This document shows positions 8,472-18,202 of a stretch of 64,000 bases of DNA, piece by piece (the first letter of the stretch is position 1; each line of letters starts with the position of its first letter). Source of the DNA: CAIQJJ01 sp049325275. GTDB lineage: Bacteria; Chloroflexota; Anaerolineae; Anaerolineales; UBA4823. The notes beneath the pieces were generated by a model. It was given only the letters and a program-made list of their open reading frames with translations. It ran no database searches and was not told where the DNA came from. The position numbers were made by a program, and so were the translations under genes. Location of the stretch: NCBI GenBank assembly GCA_049325275.1, contig JBMOLU010000050.1, positions 124,001 through 188,000 of the forward strand. Reading direction: 5' to 3'.

Positions 8472-9431
8472 ATGAAGCCCTTTCCCTTTTTGATGGTTAT
8501 TGGAGCGTTTTTGTTGAGTTTAACGGCTTGCCGGAGCGATCCCGGTTTGCTGCGCCCGAACAGCGCTGTCGAAGCGGCAGATGGGGCGGTTTACGTGAAC
8601 GATTTTGGCAACCACCGTGTGGTCAAGCTGGATGCAGATGGCAAGGTACTGTTGTCCTTTGGCCGCCTGGGTGAGAATCCCGAACAACTTTACCGCAGTT
8701 GGGATCTCACCGTTGGCGCCGATGGCAATCTCTACCTGTGCAACTTTGTCGACGATTCCGTCCACCTGAAAAACGATCAGATCAAAGTGTTCGCGCCCAC
8801 GGGCAAGTTCCTGCGCGAAATCGGCCGGGCAGACTATAACGCCGATGGGGAAACGGATCCGAACAAACCTTACGGCTTGGACATAGACAATGCCGGAAAC
8901 CTGTACGTGGCTGACTATGCACGCGGCACGATCCGCGTTTTCGACTCGCAGGGTACACTGCTCGCCAGCCTGTTTGCCGATGCGCCGGAGGAACGCCGGT
9001 ATATCGGTTTGAATGATGTTGCCGTCGACGATACGCGCGGCCTGCTGTATACCGTCGATTTCGACGGCAGCCGCCTGGATCAGTACCGCCTGGCGTCCGA
9101 TGAAGAGGGCATCCCTGAGGTGGAATTCCTCCAGACGGTTGCCACGTATGGTTATGGCAACCAGCAGATCGCCTTCCCACAGTACATGGCCGTAGACGAT
9201 GCAAGCGGCCGCCTGTACGTCGGCGATACCGGTAACCGCCGGGTGCAGGTCTTCGACGCCGATGGCACGTTTCGTCTCAGCATCCCTGTCCCAGGTGTCA
9301 AGGAGTGGCAGATCATGGGCGTCTCGCTGGGAAAAGCCGGTAACTTGTACGTGAGCGATGCTTACAATAACGCCATTTGGGTTTTCACGCTCGAAGGTTC
9401 GTTGTTAAAGCGGATCGAGGTGGCGCGGTGA
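8472..9431 (+). CDS. NHL-repeat lipoprotein
   Basis: A 319-residue exported lipoprotein. The N-terminus is a signal peptide ending in the lipobox LTAC (residues 16-19). The rest is about six NHL repeats, each with the pattern G-N-L-Y-V-x-D-x-x-N-x-R-(V/I)-x-V-F, for example VNDFGNHRVVKLD, LYVADYARGTIRVFD, LYVGDTGNRRVQVFD and LYVSDAYNNAIWVF. Together they should form a six-bladed beta-propeller outside the membrane. The stop codon overlaps the GTG start of the next gene, a CACHE-type hybrid kinase, by four bases. Translational coupling suggests the propeller works with that kinase, perhaps as a ligand-presenting partner (inference). Confidence 0.85.
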   Translation: MKPFPFLMVIGAFLLSLTACRSDPGLLRPNSAVEAADGAVYVNDFGNHRVVKLDADGKVLLSFGRLGENPEQLYRSWDLTVGADGNLYLCNFVDDSVHLKNDQIKVFAPTGKFLREIGRADYNADGETDPNKPYGLDIDNAGNLYVADYARGTIRVFDSQGTLLASLFADAPEERRYIGLNDVAVDDTRGLLYTVDFDGSRLDQYRLASDEEGIPEVEFLQTVATYGYGNQQIAFPQYMAVDDASGRLYVGDTGNRRVQVFDADGTFRLSIPVPGVKEWQIMGVSLGKAGNLYVSDAYNNAIWVFTLEGSLLKRIEVAR

Positions 9432-12415
9432 AAAGACCCATCCGTTTGTACGTTCCGCTGTATGTCAAAATCGTCTTTCCGCTGGCGATCCTGATTATTG
9501 CCTCGCTGGCTTACTCGGGCTTACGCATCTACCGGGAAACGATCAAGGGCATGCAACAGGACATCGAAACCCGCATGCGCCGCGCCACCGATGCGGTGGC
9601 CTCGACGGTGGATTTGCGCTTGCTGTACATGATTAACGTACCGGCCGACATCGATACGGTGGCGTACGACCAGGTCTACAAGCAACTGTTTCGCATGGCC
9701 GAAGCCGGCGACTTGGGCGGCATCGAAATTTACGGTATGCGGGACGGTCACTTCTATTATTGGGTAGATGCCGGTGGCATGACCCCGCATTATCCGTTCT
9801 TCTATGCCCAACCTGAGCACTTTGCGACCTACGAAGATCGCCAGCCACGTTACCTTTACTACGCCGATGAGTTCGGGCAGTACTACGCCTACGTAACCCC
9901 TTTGATCAATGCCGAAGACGAAGTCATCGGCCTCGTCGAGGGCTATACCAATGCTGAGACGCAGCAACTGATTCAGGAGAGCACGCTGCGCCAGGTGATC
10001 GGCCTCATGCTGGCCGGCATTCTCTTTTCCTTGTTTGCCTCCTCGTTGATCACGCAGTTTGCGCTCAACCGCCCCATCCGCCGTCTGAAAGACAGCGCCA
10101 CCACGCTGGCGGGCGGAAACTGGGGGCACACGGTCGACATTCGCTCACGTGATGAGTTGGGAGAACTGGCTGCGGCATTCAACCAGATGTCGAGTGAGAT
10201 ACAGAATCTCATCCAGGAACGCGTGGAGTTGGAGCGCCAGCAGCGCGAGGACGAGATGGCGCGTCACGAGTTGATCGAGCACGAACTGGCCGAAAAAGTT
10301 GCCGAGCGCACCGCCGAGTTGGAACAGCGCGCCCTCCAGCTGCAAACGGCGGCGGAAATTTCGCAGGCCGCTAACAGTACGCTCGACCTCGATACCATGC
10401 TTCAGCAAAGCGTGGATTTGATCCAACAGCGCTTTCGTCTTTACTATGTCGGTATCTTTCTGCTGGATGCAGAAGGCCACTATCTGTGGTTGATGTCGGG
10501 AACGGGCAGCGCCGGCAAAGAAATGATCCAGAATCGCCATAAGCTGCGCGCCGACGAAACCTCGATGATCGGTTGGTGCGCCGTCAACGGCCAGGCGCGC
10601 ATTACCCAGGAGGCCCAAAAAGAGCAGGCGCGTTTCTGCAACCCATTCCTGCCTGAGACGCGTTCAGAGATGGCCCTGCCGCTGATCACGCGTGGGGAAA
10701 CCATTGGCGCCATTACCGTGCAAAGCGAGCAGGCCAACAAGTTTACCGGAGCCGACGTGATCGTCCTGCAAACGATGGCCGATCAACTCGCCAACGGAAT
10801 CGCCAACGCCCGCCTGTATGCCGAGGCACAGCAGGCCACCGAAGCCGCCGAAACGGCCAACCGCGCCAAGAGCACCTTCCTGGCCAATATGAGCCACGAA
10901 CTGCGCACGCCGCTCAATGCCATCATCGGTTACAGCGAAATGCTGGAAGAAGAAGCGGAAGAGACCGGCCAGGACGAATTCGTGCCCGATCTGCAAAAAA
11001 TCCACAGCGCCGGAAAGCTCTTGCTCGGCCTGGTGAACGACATTCTCGATCTTTCCAAGATCGAGGCCGGCAAGATGACCCTCTATCTCGAGCGCTTCGA
11101 ACTGGGCACGTTGATCCAGGAGGTTGCCACTACGGTTCAGCCTATGATGGATAAAAACGCCAACCAGCTCATTCTCTCGCTTCCAGAAGCCTTGGGGGAG
11201 ATGTATGCCGATCAGATCAAGGTGCGCCAATGCCTTTTTAACTTGCTCAGCAATGCCAGCAAGTTTACGAAGAAAGGAACGGTTACCATATCGGCCCACA
11301 AAGAAATGGCCCCCCCGGCGCATGCCGCTGCTGATGGCGAGCCGGTCCCGTGGGTAGTGTTGCAGGTGCGCGATACGGGAATCGGTATGTCGCCGGAGCA
11401 AATGGAAAAGCTTTTCCAGCCCTTCACCCAGGCCGATTCCTCGACGACGCGCCACTTTGGCGGTACGGGCCTGGGCCTGACGATCACGCAGCGTTTTTGC
11501 CAGATGATGGGCGGCTCGGTCGATGTCCAGAGTGAGGTTGGCAAAGGGACGGCGTTTATCATCCGTTTGCCCCTGGACGTTACCCCGCTGTCGTCGGCCG
11601 ACAAACCGGAAAGGAAACGTAAAACCGGCAAGTTGGGGCGCACAGGCCCGCTTTCCCCACCCAGCGGGTTGGTGCTGGTCATCGACGACGATCCAGCCGT
11701 CCGTGACCTGCTCAAGCGTTTCCTTGAAAGGGAAGGTTTCCTCATCGAAACGGCCGAGGATGGCTTGAACGGGTTACTGCGCGCGCAGGAAATCCATCCA
11801 GACGTGATCACGCTGGACGTGCTTATGCCCGAAATGGATGGCTGGGCCGTGCTGACCGCGCTCAAAGCGGAGCCGATGACGGAAGACATTCCGGTGATCA
11901 TGCTCTCCATTGTGGACGATCAAAACATTGGTTATGCCCTCGGTGTGGCCGATTACCTGACGAAACCGGTGGACCGCGAGCGCCTTTTGAACACGCTCAA
12001 GCGCTACCAAAGCACGGAGGTTGGCTCGGTGCTGGTTGTAGAAGACGACCCTGGCACACGCGAAATGTTTGTTCGCACGCTCGAGAAAGAGGGATGGCGG
12101 GTCAGTGAGGCAGAAAACGGACGCGTAGCGCTGCAAAAAATGGCCCAGGCAAAGCCTTCCCTGATCATGCTGGACCTGATGATGCCGGAAATGGATGGTT
12201 TCGAGTTCATTACCGAGCTGCGCAAACAGGAGACCTGGCGGCAGGTCCCGGTTCTGGTCGTTACGGCAAAAGAGTTGGATGCGACGGACCGCTTACGTTT
12301 GAACGGCTACGTGCAGAAAATTTTACAGAAGGGCACGTACACCCGCGATGACTTGCTAGGAGATGTGCGCGAACTGGTGGTGGCCTGTTTGCAGCGCAAG
12401 GGGAAGAAACCATAA
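9428..12415 (+). CDS. hybrid sensor histidine kinase (CACHE-HAMP-GAF-HisKA-HATPase-REC-REC)
   Basis: A 995-residue membrane kinase. GTG 9428 was chosen because it overlaps the NHL stop and has GAGGTGG upstream. Domain order: TM1 (about 12-30), extracellular CACHE-like sensor, TM2 (about 195-215), HAMP (ends in RDELGELAAAFNQM), coiled coil, GAF (about 310-470), HisKA with phospho-acceptor His490 in MSHELRTPLNA, and HATPase_c with the G boxes DTGIGM and GGTGLGL. Two receiver domains follow, with phospho-acceptors Asp797 (ITLDVLMPEMDG) and Asp916 (IMLDLMMPEMDG). There is no DNA-binding output. A phosphorelay to the downstream receiver proteins is likely. The ligand is unknown. Confidence 0.92.
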   Translation: MKRPIRLYVPLYVKIVFPLAILIIASLAYSGLRIYRETIKGMQQDIETRMRRATDAVASTVDLRLLYMINVPADIDTVAYDQVYKQLFRMAEAGDLGGIEIYGMRDGHFYYWVDAGGMTPHYPFFYAQPEHFATYEDRQPRYLYYADEFGQYYAYVTPLINAEDEVIGLVEGYTNAETQQLIQESTLRQVIGLMLAGILFSLFASSLITQFALNRPIRRLKDSATTLAGGNWGHTVDIRSRDELGELAAAFNQMSSEIQNLIQERVELERQQREDEMARHELIEHELAEKVAERTAELEQRALQLQTAAEISQAANSTLDLDTMLQQSVDLIQQRFRLYYVGIFLLDAEGHYLWLMSGTGSAGKEMIQNRHKLRADETSMIGWCAVNGQARITQEAQKEQARFCNPFLPETRSEMALPLITRGETIGAITVQSEQANKFTGADVIVLQTMADQLANGIANARLYAEAQQATEAAETANRAKSTFLANMSHELRTPLNAIIGYSEMLEEEAEETGQDEFVPDLQKIHSAGKLLLGLVNDILDLSKIEAGKMTLYLERFELGTLIQEVATTVQPMMDKNANQLILSLPEALGEMYADQIKVRQCLFNLLSNASKFTKKGTVTISAHKEMAPPAHAAADGEPVPWVVLQVRDTGIGMSPEQMEKLFQPFTQADSSTTRHFGGTGLGLTITQRFCQMMGGSVDVQSEVGKGTAFIIRLPLDVTPLSSADKPERKRKTGKLGRTGPLSPPSGLVLVIDDDPAVRDLLKRFLEREGFLIETAEDGLNGLLRAQEIHPDVITLDVLMPEMDGWAVLTALKAEPMTEDIPVIMLSIVDDQNIGYALGVADYLTKPVDRERLLNTLKRYQSTEVGSVLVVEDDPGTREMFVRTLEKEGWRVSEAENGRVALQKMAQAKPSLIMLDLMMPEMDGFEFITELRKQETWRQVPVLVVTAKELDATDRLRLNGYVQKILQKGTYTRDDLLGDVRELVVACLQRKGKKP

Positions 12416-14865
12416 TGCAGGCGATTACGATAACGGCGATCATCGCTTTCGGCGCGGAGGCGATTGCCACCTCTTTGGGCGTGGCCCTGATGGTATTGAT
12501 TGTCTGGCAGGCGCCGCGTCACCGCGACAACCAGTTGATGGGCGCTTACATGCTCAATATTGCCGTGTGGGGGGTAACCAATTCCGCGGCGCGCCTGCTG
12601 ACCATTTTGGGCGCCGATAATAGCTTTTTCTTTTACGCTTCAGCGATCTGCGGGCCGATCAACGGTTTTCTGCTGTTCGCTTTGGTCACGCACTACGCCA
12701 ACCGTTGGCACAAGTGGTACGTCCGCCTGGTGCTGGTGTTCGGTTTGTTCGTCTTGGTTGTTGCCGTGCCGTTCTTGTTTCAAGGTAAGGTGTTGCGCTT
12801 CGTCCCGGGCATTGCCAGGGATATGCTGGGGTATGAAATTGCCCCCGGGGGGTACCTGATCTTCCTCTTCTTCTATATTTACTACATCGTTGCATTGGTT
12901 TACCTGGCAAAGTACCGCCACCAGCGCGCCGGCAGCCTGTTGCTCGGGGCGGTGATCACTTGTGTGGGGGTGCTGACCAGTATCCTGCCGGTGTTGCAAG
13001 ACTATCCTTTCGACATCATGAGTGTGGCGGTCGGAAGCCTGTTGTTCGCACGCGCCATTCTCGATGAGAAATTGTTCAATCCACTTTCCGAATTAAACCA
13101 GGATCTCTCCGAAGCCAATGCACGCCTCACCCGCCTGGCGGAAAGCCTGCGCGAAAGCGAAACCAACCTTTCTTCGTTGATCGAGAGCACGCCCGATATG
13201 GTTTGGTCGGTTGACACCCGCTATCGCCTGCTTACGGTCAACACGGCCTTTCGCCAGATGTTCCTGGTGGCCTATGGAGTCGATCTGCAACCGGGAATGG
13301 TGATCGTCGATCACCTCCCGCCCGACGAGTACTTGCGCTGGTTCGATCTGTACCAGATCGCTCTCAACGGCGAGCGTTATTCCGTTGAGTTGGCCTATCA
13401 CGTGCGCGGGATCAGGCTGATTATCGAGGTGTCGCTGACGCCGATTCAAGATGCGCAGGGAAAGACCACCGGTGTCTCCGCTTTCGGACGTGACATTACC
13501 GAACGCCGCCTGGCAGAAGATCTGCTGCGCCGCCAAAAGGAATACTTAACCGCATTAAATGAAACCACCGTAGGTTTGATCCGCCGTTTGGAGTTGACCG
13601 AACTGCTCCACGCCATCATCAACCGTGCTGCGGCTTTGGTAGGCACCACGCATGGGTATATTTATCTGTTGGAGCCGGACGAACGCGAGATGGCCCTGCA
13701 GGTCGGCATCGGTTCACAGGCCGGTTTGGTGGGCTATCGTATCAAGCCGGGAGATGGGATGGCCGGAAAGGTATGGCTCAGTGGGGAGCCTCTGGTGGTG
13801 GAAGATTACAATACCTGGACCGGCAAGGTGCAGGCGTTGGATGAGATCCAGTTGCACGCCGTTGCCTGTGTACCTCTCAAGCTCGAACGGCGTGTTATTG
13901 GCGCCATTGGGCTGGCCTATCTGGAACCTGGCCGCCAGTTTGGCCCCGCAGAAATCGAACTACTTGGCCGCTTTGCCGAGTTAGCTTCGGTGGCGATCGA
14001 CAATGCCCGCCTGTACGAGAACTTGCAAACCGAGCTGGAAGAACGCAAACGCGCCGAGGCCGCGGCCGATGCAGCCAACCGCGCCAAGAGCACCTTCCTG
14101 GCCAATATGAGCCATGAGCTTCGTACGCCGTTGAACGCTGTCATCGGCTACAGTGAAATGCTCGAAGAAGATCTGCGCAGCGAAGGCTTGGACGATTTTA
14201 TTCCAGACCTGCAAAAGGTGCAGATCGCTGGCAAGCACTTGTTGGGTTTGATCAATGATGTCCTCGATCTATCCAAGATCGAAGCCGGCCGCATGGCGCT
14301 CGAACTGACCGATTTCGACCTGTCTACGATGATCGCAAACGCCATCTCGACGGTGATACCCTCCATCCAAAAGAATGCCAACGACCTGGTCGTCCATTTG
14401 CCCCCCGACCTGGGCCTGATATGCGCCGATCAGTCCAAAGTACAGCAATGCCTCGTCAATTTGCTCAGCAACGCCGCCAAATTCACGATGAACGGTACCA
14501 TCACGCTCGACGTTGGCCGCAGCGACAGGCCAGGAGCAGCGCACGCACCCAGCGAAGTCGATCAAATGGCCCAGGCCTTTGTCGGCATTAGCGGTCACGA
14601 TGCCATCGTCTTCTTTCGCGTAGCCGATACGGGCATCGGCATTTCTGAAGAACAAATCAACAAGCTGTTCCAACCCTTCACCCAAATCGATCCCTCCGCA
14701 ACCCGCAAATACGGCGGTACGGGTTTGGGCCTGGCAATTACCAAACGTTTTTGCCAATTGATGAATGGTGATGTTTCGGTGGAAAGTGAGGCTGGCAAGG
14801 GCTCTACCTTCTCCATTTGGTTGCCGGTGGATTGCGCGCAGCAGCCGAAGGATGGTGAAAGCTAA
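12415..14865 (+). CDS. 7TM-PAS-GAF sensor histidine kinase
   Basis: An 816-residue kinase overlapping the previous gene by one base (TAATG). The N-terminal 215 residues form seven hydrophobic helices of the type found in HisKA-associated 7TM sensors. A PAS domain follows (begins LIESTPDMVWSVDTRYR, ends DITERRLAEDLL), then a GAF domain (about 390-540), HisKA with His567 in MSHELRTPLNA, and HATPase_c with DTGIGI and GGTGLGL. It lacks a receiver domain, unlike its two neighbours, so its phosphate probably goes to a separate receiver such as the single-domain protein at 17826. The HisKA region is nearly identical in DNA sequence to that of the preceding gene. Confidence 0.92.
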   Translation: MQAITITAIIAFGAEAIATSLGVALMVLIVWQAPRHRDNQLMGAYMLNIAVWGVTNSAARLLTILGADNSFFFYASAICGPINGFLLFALVTHYANRWHKWYVRLVLVFGLFVLVVAVPFLFQGKVLRFVPGIARDMLGYEIAPGGYLIFLFFYIYYIVALVYLAKYRHQRAGSLLLGAVITCVGVLTSILPVLQDYPFDIMSVAVGSLLFARAILDEKLFNPLSELNQDLSEANARLTRLAESLRESETNLSSLIESTPDMVWSVDTRYRLLTVNTAFRQMFLVAYGVDLQPGMVIVDHLPPDEYLRWFDLYQIALNGERYSVELAYHVRGIRLIIEVSLTPIQDAQGKTTGVSAFGRDITERRLAEDLLRRQKEYLTALNETTVGLIRRLELTELLHAIINRAAALVGTTHGYIYLLEPDEREMALQVGIGSQAGLVGYRIKPGDGMAGKVWLSGEPLVVEDYNTWTGKVQALDEIQLHAVACVPLKLERRVIGAIGLAYLEPGRQFGPAEIELLGRFAELASVAIDNARLYENLQTELEERKRAEAAADAANRAKSTFLANMSHELRTPLNAVIGYSEMLEEDLRSEGLDDFIPDLQKVQIAGKHLLGLINDVLDLSKIEAGRMALELTDFDLSTMIANAISTVIPSIQKNANDLVVHLPPDLGLICADQSKVQQCLVNLLSNAAKFTMNGTITLDVGRSDRPGAAHAPSEVDQMAQAFVGISGHDAIVFFRVADTGIGISEEQINKLFQPFTQIDPSATRKYGGTGLGLAITKRFCQLMNGDVSVESEAGKGSTFSIWLPVDCAQQPKDGES

Positions 14866-14957
14866 TGGCGCCACGAAACCTACGTACTGTACTATGTAGG
14901 AACACCGGAATGCGGGCCTGGGTTTTGGCGAGGCCTGAAGAATAGGAGTACCTGCGG

Positions 14958-17813
14958 ATGGGCGATCTTTTGGGCTTCACCGTACAAATCGTCTGTATCA
15001 CGATCAGCATTGCTCTCATGGCGCTGGTTCTGTGGCAGTCGCCGCGTAGCCGGGATAGCCATTTCCTGGCCGCTTACCTCGGTCTTGTCGCTTTCGGGCA
15101 AATCATGGGCAACCAGGTAAACATCCGCTTGTTGCAAGGAGAAATGAACGTTCGCTTATTGCAAGGGGATGGGAGCATCCTGCACTGGTCGCACGCAGCC
15201 ATTTCGGGTATCGCGCTGAGCCAGTATGCTTTTCTTTTGTTGGTTACCCACTACACAGATTTACGCCGCACATCCTGGGTGAAGGCCATCTCTATTTTCG
15301 GCGCCATTTTTTTTGCCGTGGCGACGCCGCTGAACTTTGTGAAAGGCCTGTTCGTACGTCTATCGGTCACCGGTGCAACCTATCGCATCGATCTGGCGCC
15401 GTGGGGATACATTGCCTTTGCGGGCGTCTATCTGCACACGCTCCTGGCATTGATTTTGTTGATCCGCTACCGTCGGCAGCGTGCCGGTATCCTGTTGCCG
15501 GGTGGTGTCTTTGCCGCTATCAGTGTGGTGTTAGGGGTTGTCCCGTTTTTCAACGGCACGCCGGCAGATGTACTCTTCTTGACCACGGGCTGCCTCTTGT
15601 TGGCTGCGGCTGTCGTGCGCGAGAAGATCTACGACCCCATGGTGGCGATGAATATCGATCTCGAAGCCACCACCCTGAATTTAATCCAGTTGAAAGATGC
15701 CGCTGAAGCCCGTGCCGAACAGTTGGCGCTGCTCAACCGCCTGACCGATGCCGTTACCCGTGTCCATCACCTGCCTGAGATGTTGCAGACCGTGACCAAT
15801 GAGATGGCCAAGATTTTCAACGCCCGCCACTGTGGGATTGCCGTTTTGAACAGAGAACATACCGAACTGGTTCTGGCTGCCGATTCTTCATCCATTGCCG
15901 GGGAGCCGAACGTGATTGGGTTGTCCATATCGCTGGCAGAGAGCGAAACCTCCCGTTACGTGGTCGAGACGGGCAAAACGCTGGTGATTGCTGACGCGCA
16001 GACCGACCCGCGCATGGTGCCGATGCACGAGCTGATGCGCCAGCGCCAGACCTATGCCCTGTTGTTGACGCCTTTGCTGTCTCGCGGCGAAGTGATCGGT
16101 ACGATCGGCATCGATCTCGACGATCCCGAACGCATCTTCACCCCCAACGATATCGATCTGGCCGAGACGATTGCCGGCCAAATCGCCGGCGCTCTCGAGC
16201 AGGCGCGCCTGTTGGAAGAGATGGGGCAGGCCAAAGACGCTGCCGAGGCAGCCAGCCGGGCGAAAAGCACCTTCCTGGCCAATATGAGTCACGAGCTGCG
16301 CACGCCGCTGAATGCCATCATTGGCTACAGCGAGATGTTGATCGAGGAAGCCCACGACTCGGGGCAAAATGCCTTTGTCCCCGATCTGGAGAAGATTCAA
16401 AGCGCCGGCAGGCATCTGTTGACCGTCATCAACGATGTTCTCGATCTGTCGAAGATCGAGGCCGGTAAGATGCAGTTGCAAATCGAATCCTTTTCGATTT
16501 TTACCGCCGTCGAGGAAACGTGTAACCTCATCCGGCCGCTGATCGAAAAGAATCAAAACACCCTTCACGTACACTGTCCTCCTCACATCGGCTTTGCCAT
16601 CAACGATCAGACGAAGCTGCGCCAGTGCCTGTTCAACTTGCTCAGCAACTCGGCAAAATTCACCAAGGAAGGCGATGTGATTCTCGATGTTCGCCGCGAG
16701 TGCAAGACGCTGCGTACCGAGGCAAAGGACCATTCCGAGGCCGAATCGGGCGGTGGTGGGCCGCTTACCCTGCTTGCACAAGAACGTGACTATTTTGTTT
16801 TCGTTGTCCGCGACACGGGCATCGGCATGGATGCAGAGCAAACCGAACGGCTCTTCCAACCGTTCACCCAGGCCGATTCATCCACGACCCGCAAGTATGG
16901 CGGCACCGGGTTGGGCCTGGCCATCACGCGTCACTACTGCCGCATGATGGGCGGCGACATCTCCGTTTCAAGCGAACCCGGATGCGGTTCCACGTTTACG
17001 ATGTACGTGCAGGCCGAAATCGTCGAGCGGCTTTCGGCGCGCAGCATCGAGCCGAAAACCCAACCTGCCGGCCGCAAGACCAATATCCTGGTGATCGATG
17101 ATGACGATCCCACCCGCGACATTCTACAGCGCATGTTACGGCGTGAAGGTTTCCACGTCATTGGCGCCGCGAGCGGTGAGGAAGGCCTGCGCCTGGCGCG
17201 TGCGCTGCGACCCAGCCTGATCACGCTGGATGTGATGATGCCTGACATGGACGGCTGGGCCGTGCTTTCGAAAATCAAGGGCGATCCTGACATTTCTGAT
17301 ATTCCTGTGGTTATGTTGACCATTGTAGATGATCAAAACCTGGGGTATATTTTGGGCGCTTCGGATTATTTGAGCAAGCCGATCGATCGCGATCGCCTGA
17401 TCAGCGTGGTCGGCAAGTATCGTCAAGAGCAGTCATCCCGGCCTGTCCTGATCATTGACGATGAACCTGAGTTGCGCAGTATTCTCAAACGCTATCTGGT
17501 CAAGGAGGGTTGGGCAGCCATCGAAGCAAGTGATGGACGTGAAGGTTTGCAGCAGGTACACGAGCATCCCCCCCAACTGATCTTGCTCGATTTGATGATG
17601 CCCGACATGGATGGGTTCGAGTTCATTGCGCAACTACGCAGTTACGAGGCCTGTGCCACGATCCCGGTGATTGTGATTACCGCCAAAGTACTCGATCAGG
17701 AAGATCGCGCCCAGTTAGCCGGAAAAGTCGACAAAGTATTGTTCAAGGGTTCGTATAACCATATCGAATTGCTTGCGGAGATCAAAAAACTGGTAAGTGT
17801 AAACCATGGATAA
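14958..17813 (+). CDS. 7TM-GAF hybrid sensor histidine kinase with two receiver domains
   Basis: A 951-residue kinase with TAGGAG ahead of the ATG, 92 bases after the previous gene. The first 215 residues form a seven-helix membrane sensor of the same type as the upstream kinase. A GAF domain follows (about 250-410), then HisKA with His445 in MSHELRTPLNA and HATPase_c (DTGIGM, GGTGLGL). The two receivers carry phospho-acceptors Asp758 (ITLDVMMPDMDG) and Asp878 (ILLDLMMPDMDG). Architecture from HisKA onward matches the first kinase of the array, consistent with tandem duplication. Signal unknown. Confidence 0.92.
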   Translation: MGDLLGFTVQIVCITISIALMALVLWQSPRSRDSHFLAAYLGLVAFGQIMGNQVNIRLLQGEMNVRLLQGDGSILHWSHAAISGIALSQYAFLLLVTHYTDLRRTSWVKAISIFGAIFFAVATPLNFVKGLFVRLSVTGATYRIDLAPWGYIAFAGVYLHTLLALILLIRYRRQRAGILLPGGVFAAISVVLGVVPFFNGTPADVLFLTTGCLLLAAAVVREKIYDPMVAMNIDLEATTLNLIQLKDAAEARAEQLALLNRLTDAVTRVHHLPEMLQTVTNEMAKIFNARHCGIAVLNREHTELVLAADSSSIAGEPNVIGLSISLAESETSRYVVETGKTLVIADAQTDPRMVPMHELMRQRQTYALLLTPLLSRGEVIGTIGIDLDDPERIFTPNDIDLAETIAGQIAGALEQARLLEEMGQAKDAAEAASRAKSTFLANMSHELRTPLNAIIGYSEMLIEEAHDSGQNAFVPDLEKIQSAGRHLLTVINDVLDLSKIEAGKMQLQIESFSIFTAVEETCNLIRPLIEKNQNTLHVHCPPHIGFAINDQTKLRQCLFNLLSNSAKFTKEGDVILDVRRECKTLRTEAKDHSEAESGGGGPLTLLAQERDYFVFVVRDTGIGMDAEQTERLFQPFTQADSSTTRKYGGTGLGLAITRHYCRMMGGDISVSSEPGCGSTFTMYVQAEIVERLSARSIEPKTQPAGRKTNILVIDDDDPTRDILQRMLRREGFHVIGAASGEEGLRLARALRPSLITLDVMMPDMDGWAVLSKIKGDPDISDIPVVMLTIVDDQNLGYILGASDYLSKPIDRDRLISVVGKYRQEQSSRPVLIIDDEPELRSILKRYLVKEGWAAIEASDGREGLQQVHEHPPQLILLDLMMPDMDGFEFIAQLRSYEACATIPVIVITAKVLDQEDRAQLAGKVDKVLFKGSYNHIELLAEIKKLVSVNHG

Positions 17814-17825
17814 GGAGAACGTGTA

Positions 17826-18191
17826 ATGGCAAAGATTTTACTGGTCGAAGATAACGAGATGAATCGCGACATGCTCTCACGCCGCCTCGAACGGAAGGGA
17901 TTCGAGACGCTCGTTGCGGTCGATGGGCAGCAGGGGTTGGATATGGCCAGCCGTGAAAAGCCGGACTTGATTTTGATGGATATGAGCTTACCGGTAATGG
18001 ATGGCTGGGAAGCAACGCGGCGCTTGAAGTCATCCGGTGAGACCCGCCACATCCCGGTAATCTCCCTGACCGCCCACGCCATGGCCGGCGATCGTGAGAA
18101 GGCAATCGAAGCGGGCGCCGATGACTACGATACCAAACCGATCGAGTTTGCCCGCTTGCTCGAGAAAATGGAAAAGCTCCTCAACAAGTAG
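17826..18191 (+). CDS. single-domain response regulator (CheY/DivK-like)
   Basis: A 121-residue stand-alone receiver domain starting 12 bases after the hybrid kinase, with AAGGAG upstream. The acidic pocket is LLVEDNEMNRD, the phospho-acceptor is Asp52 in LILMDMSLPVMDG, the switch Thr is in ISLTAHAM, and the conserved Lys is in YDTKPIEF. There is no output domain, so it is expected to act as a phosphorelay intermediate or by protein binding. Its position between the kinases and the tandem-HisKA protein makes it the natural shuttle of the array (inference). Confidence 0.93.
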   Translation: MAKILLVEDNEMNRDMLSRRLERKGFETLVAVDGQQGLDMASREKPDLILMDMSLPVMDGWEATRRLKSSGETRHIPVISLTAHAMAGDREKAIEAGADDYDTKPIEFARLLEKMEKLLNK

Positions 18192-18202
18192 AGGCCACAC
18201 CG

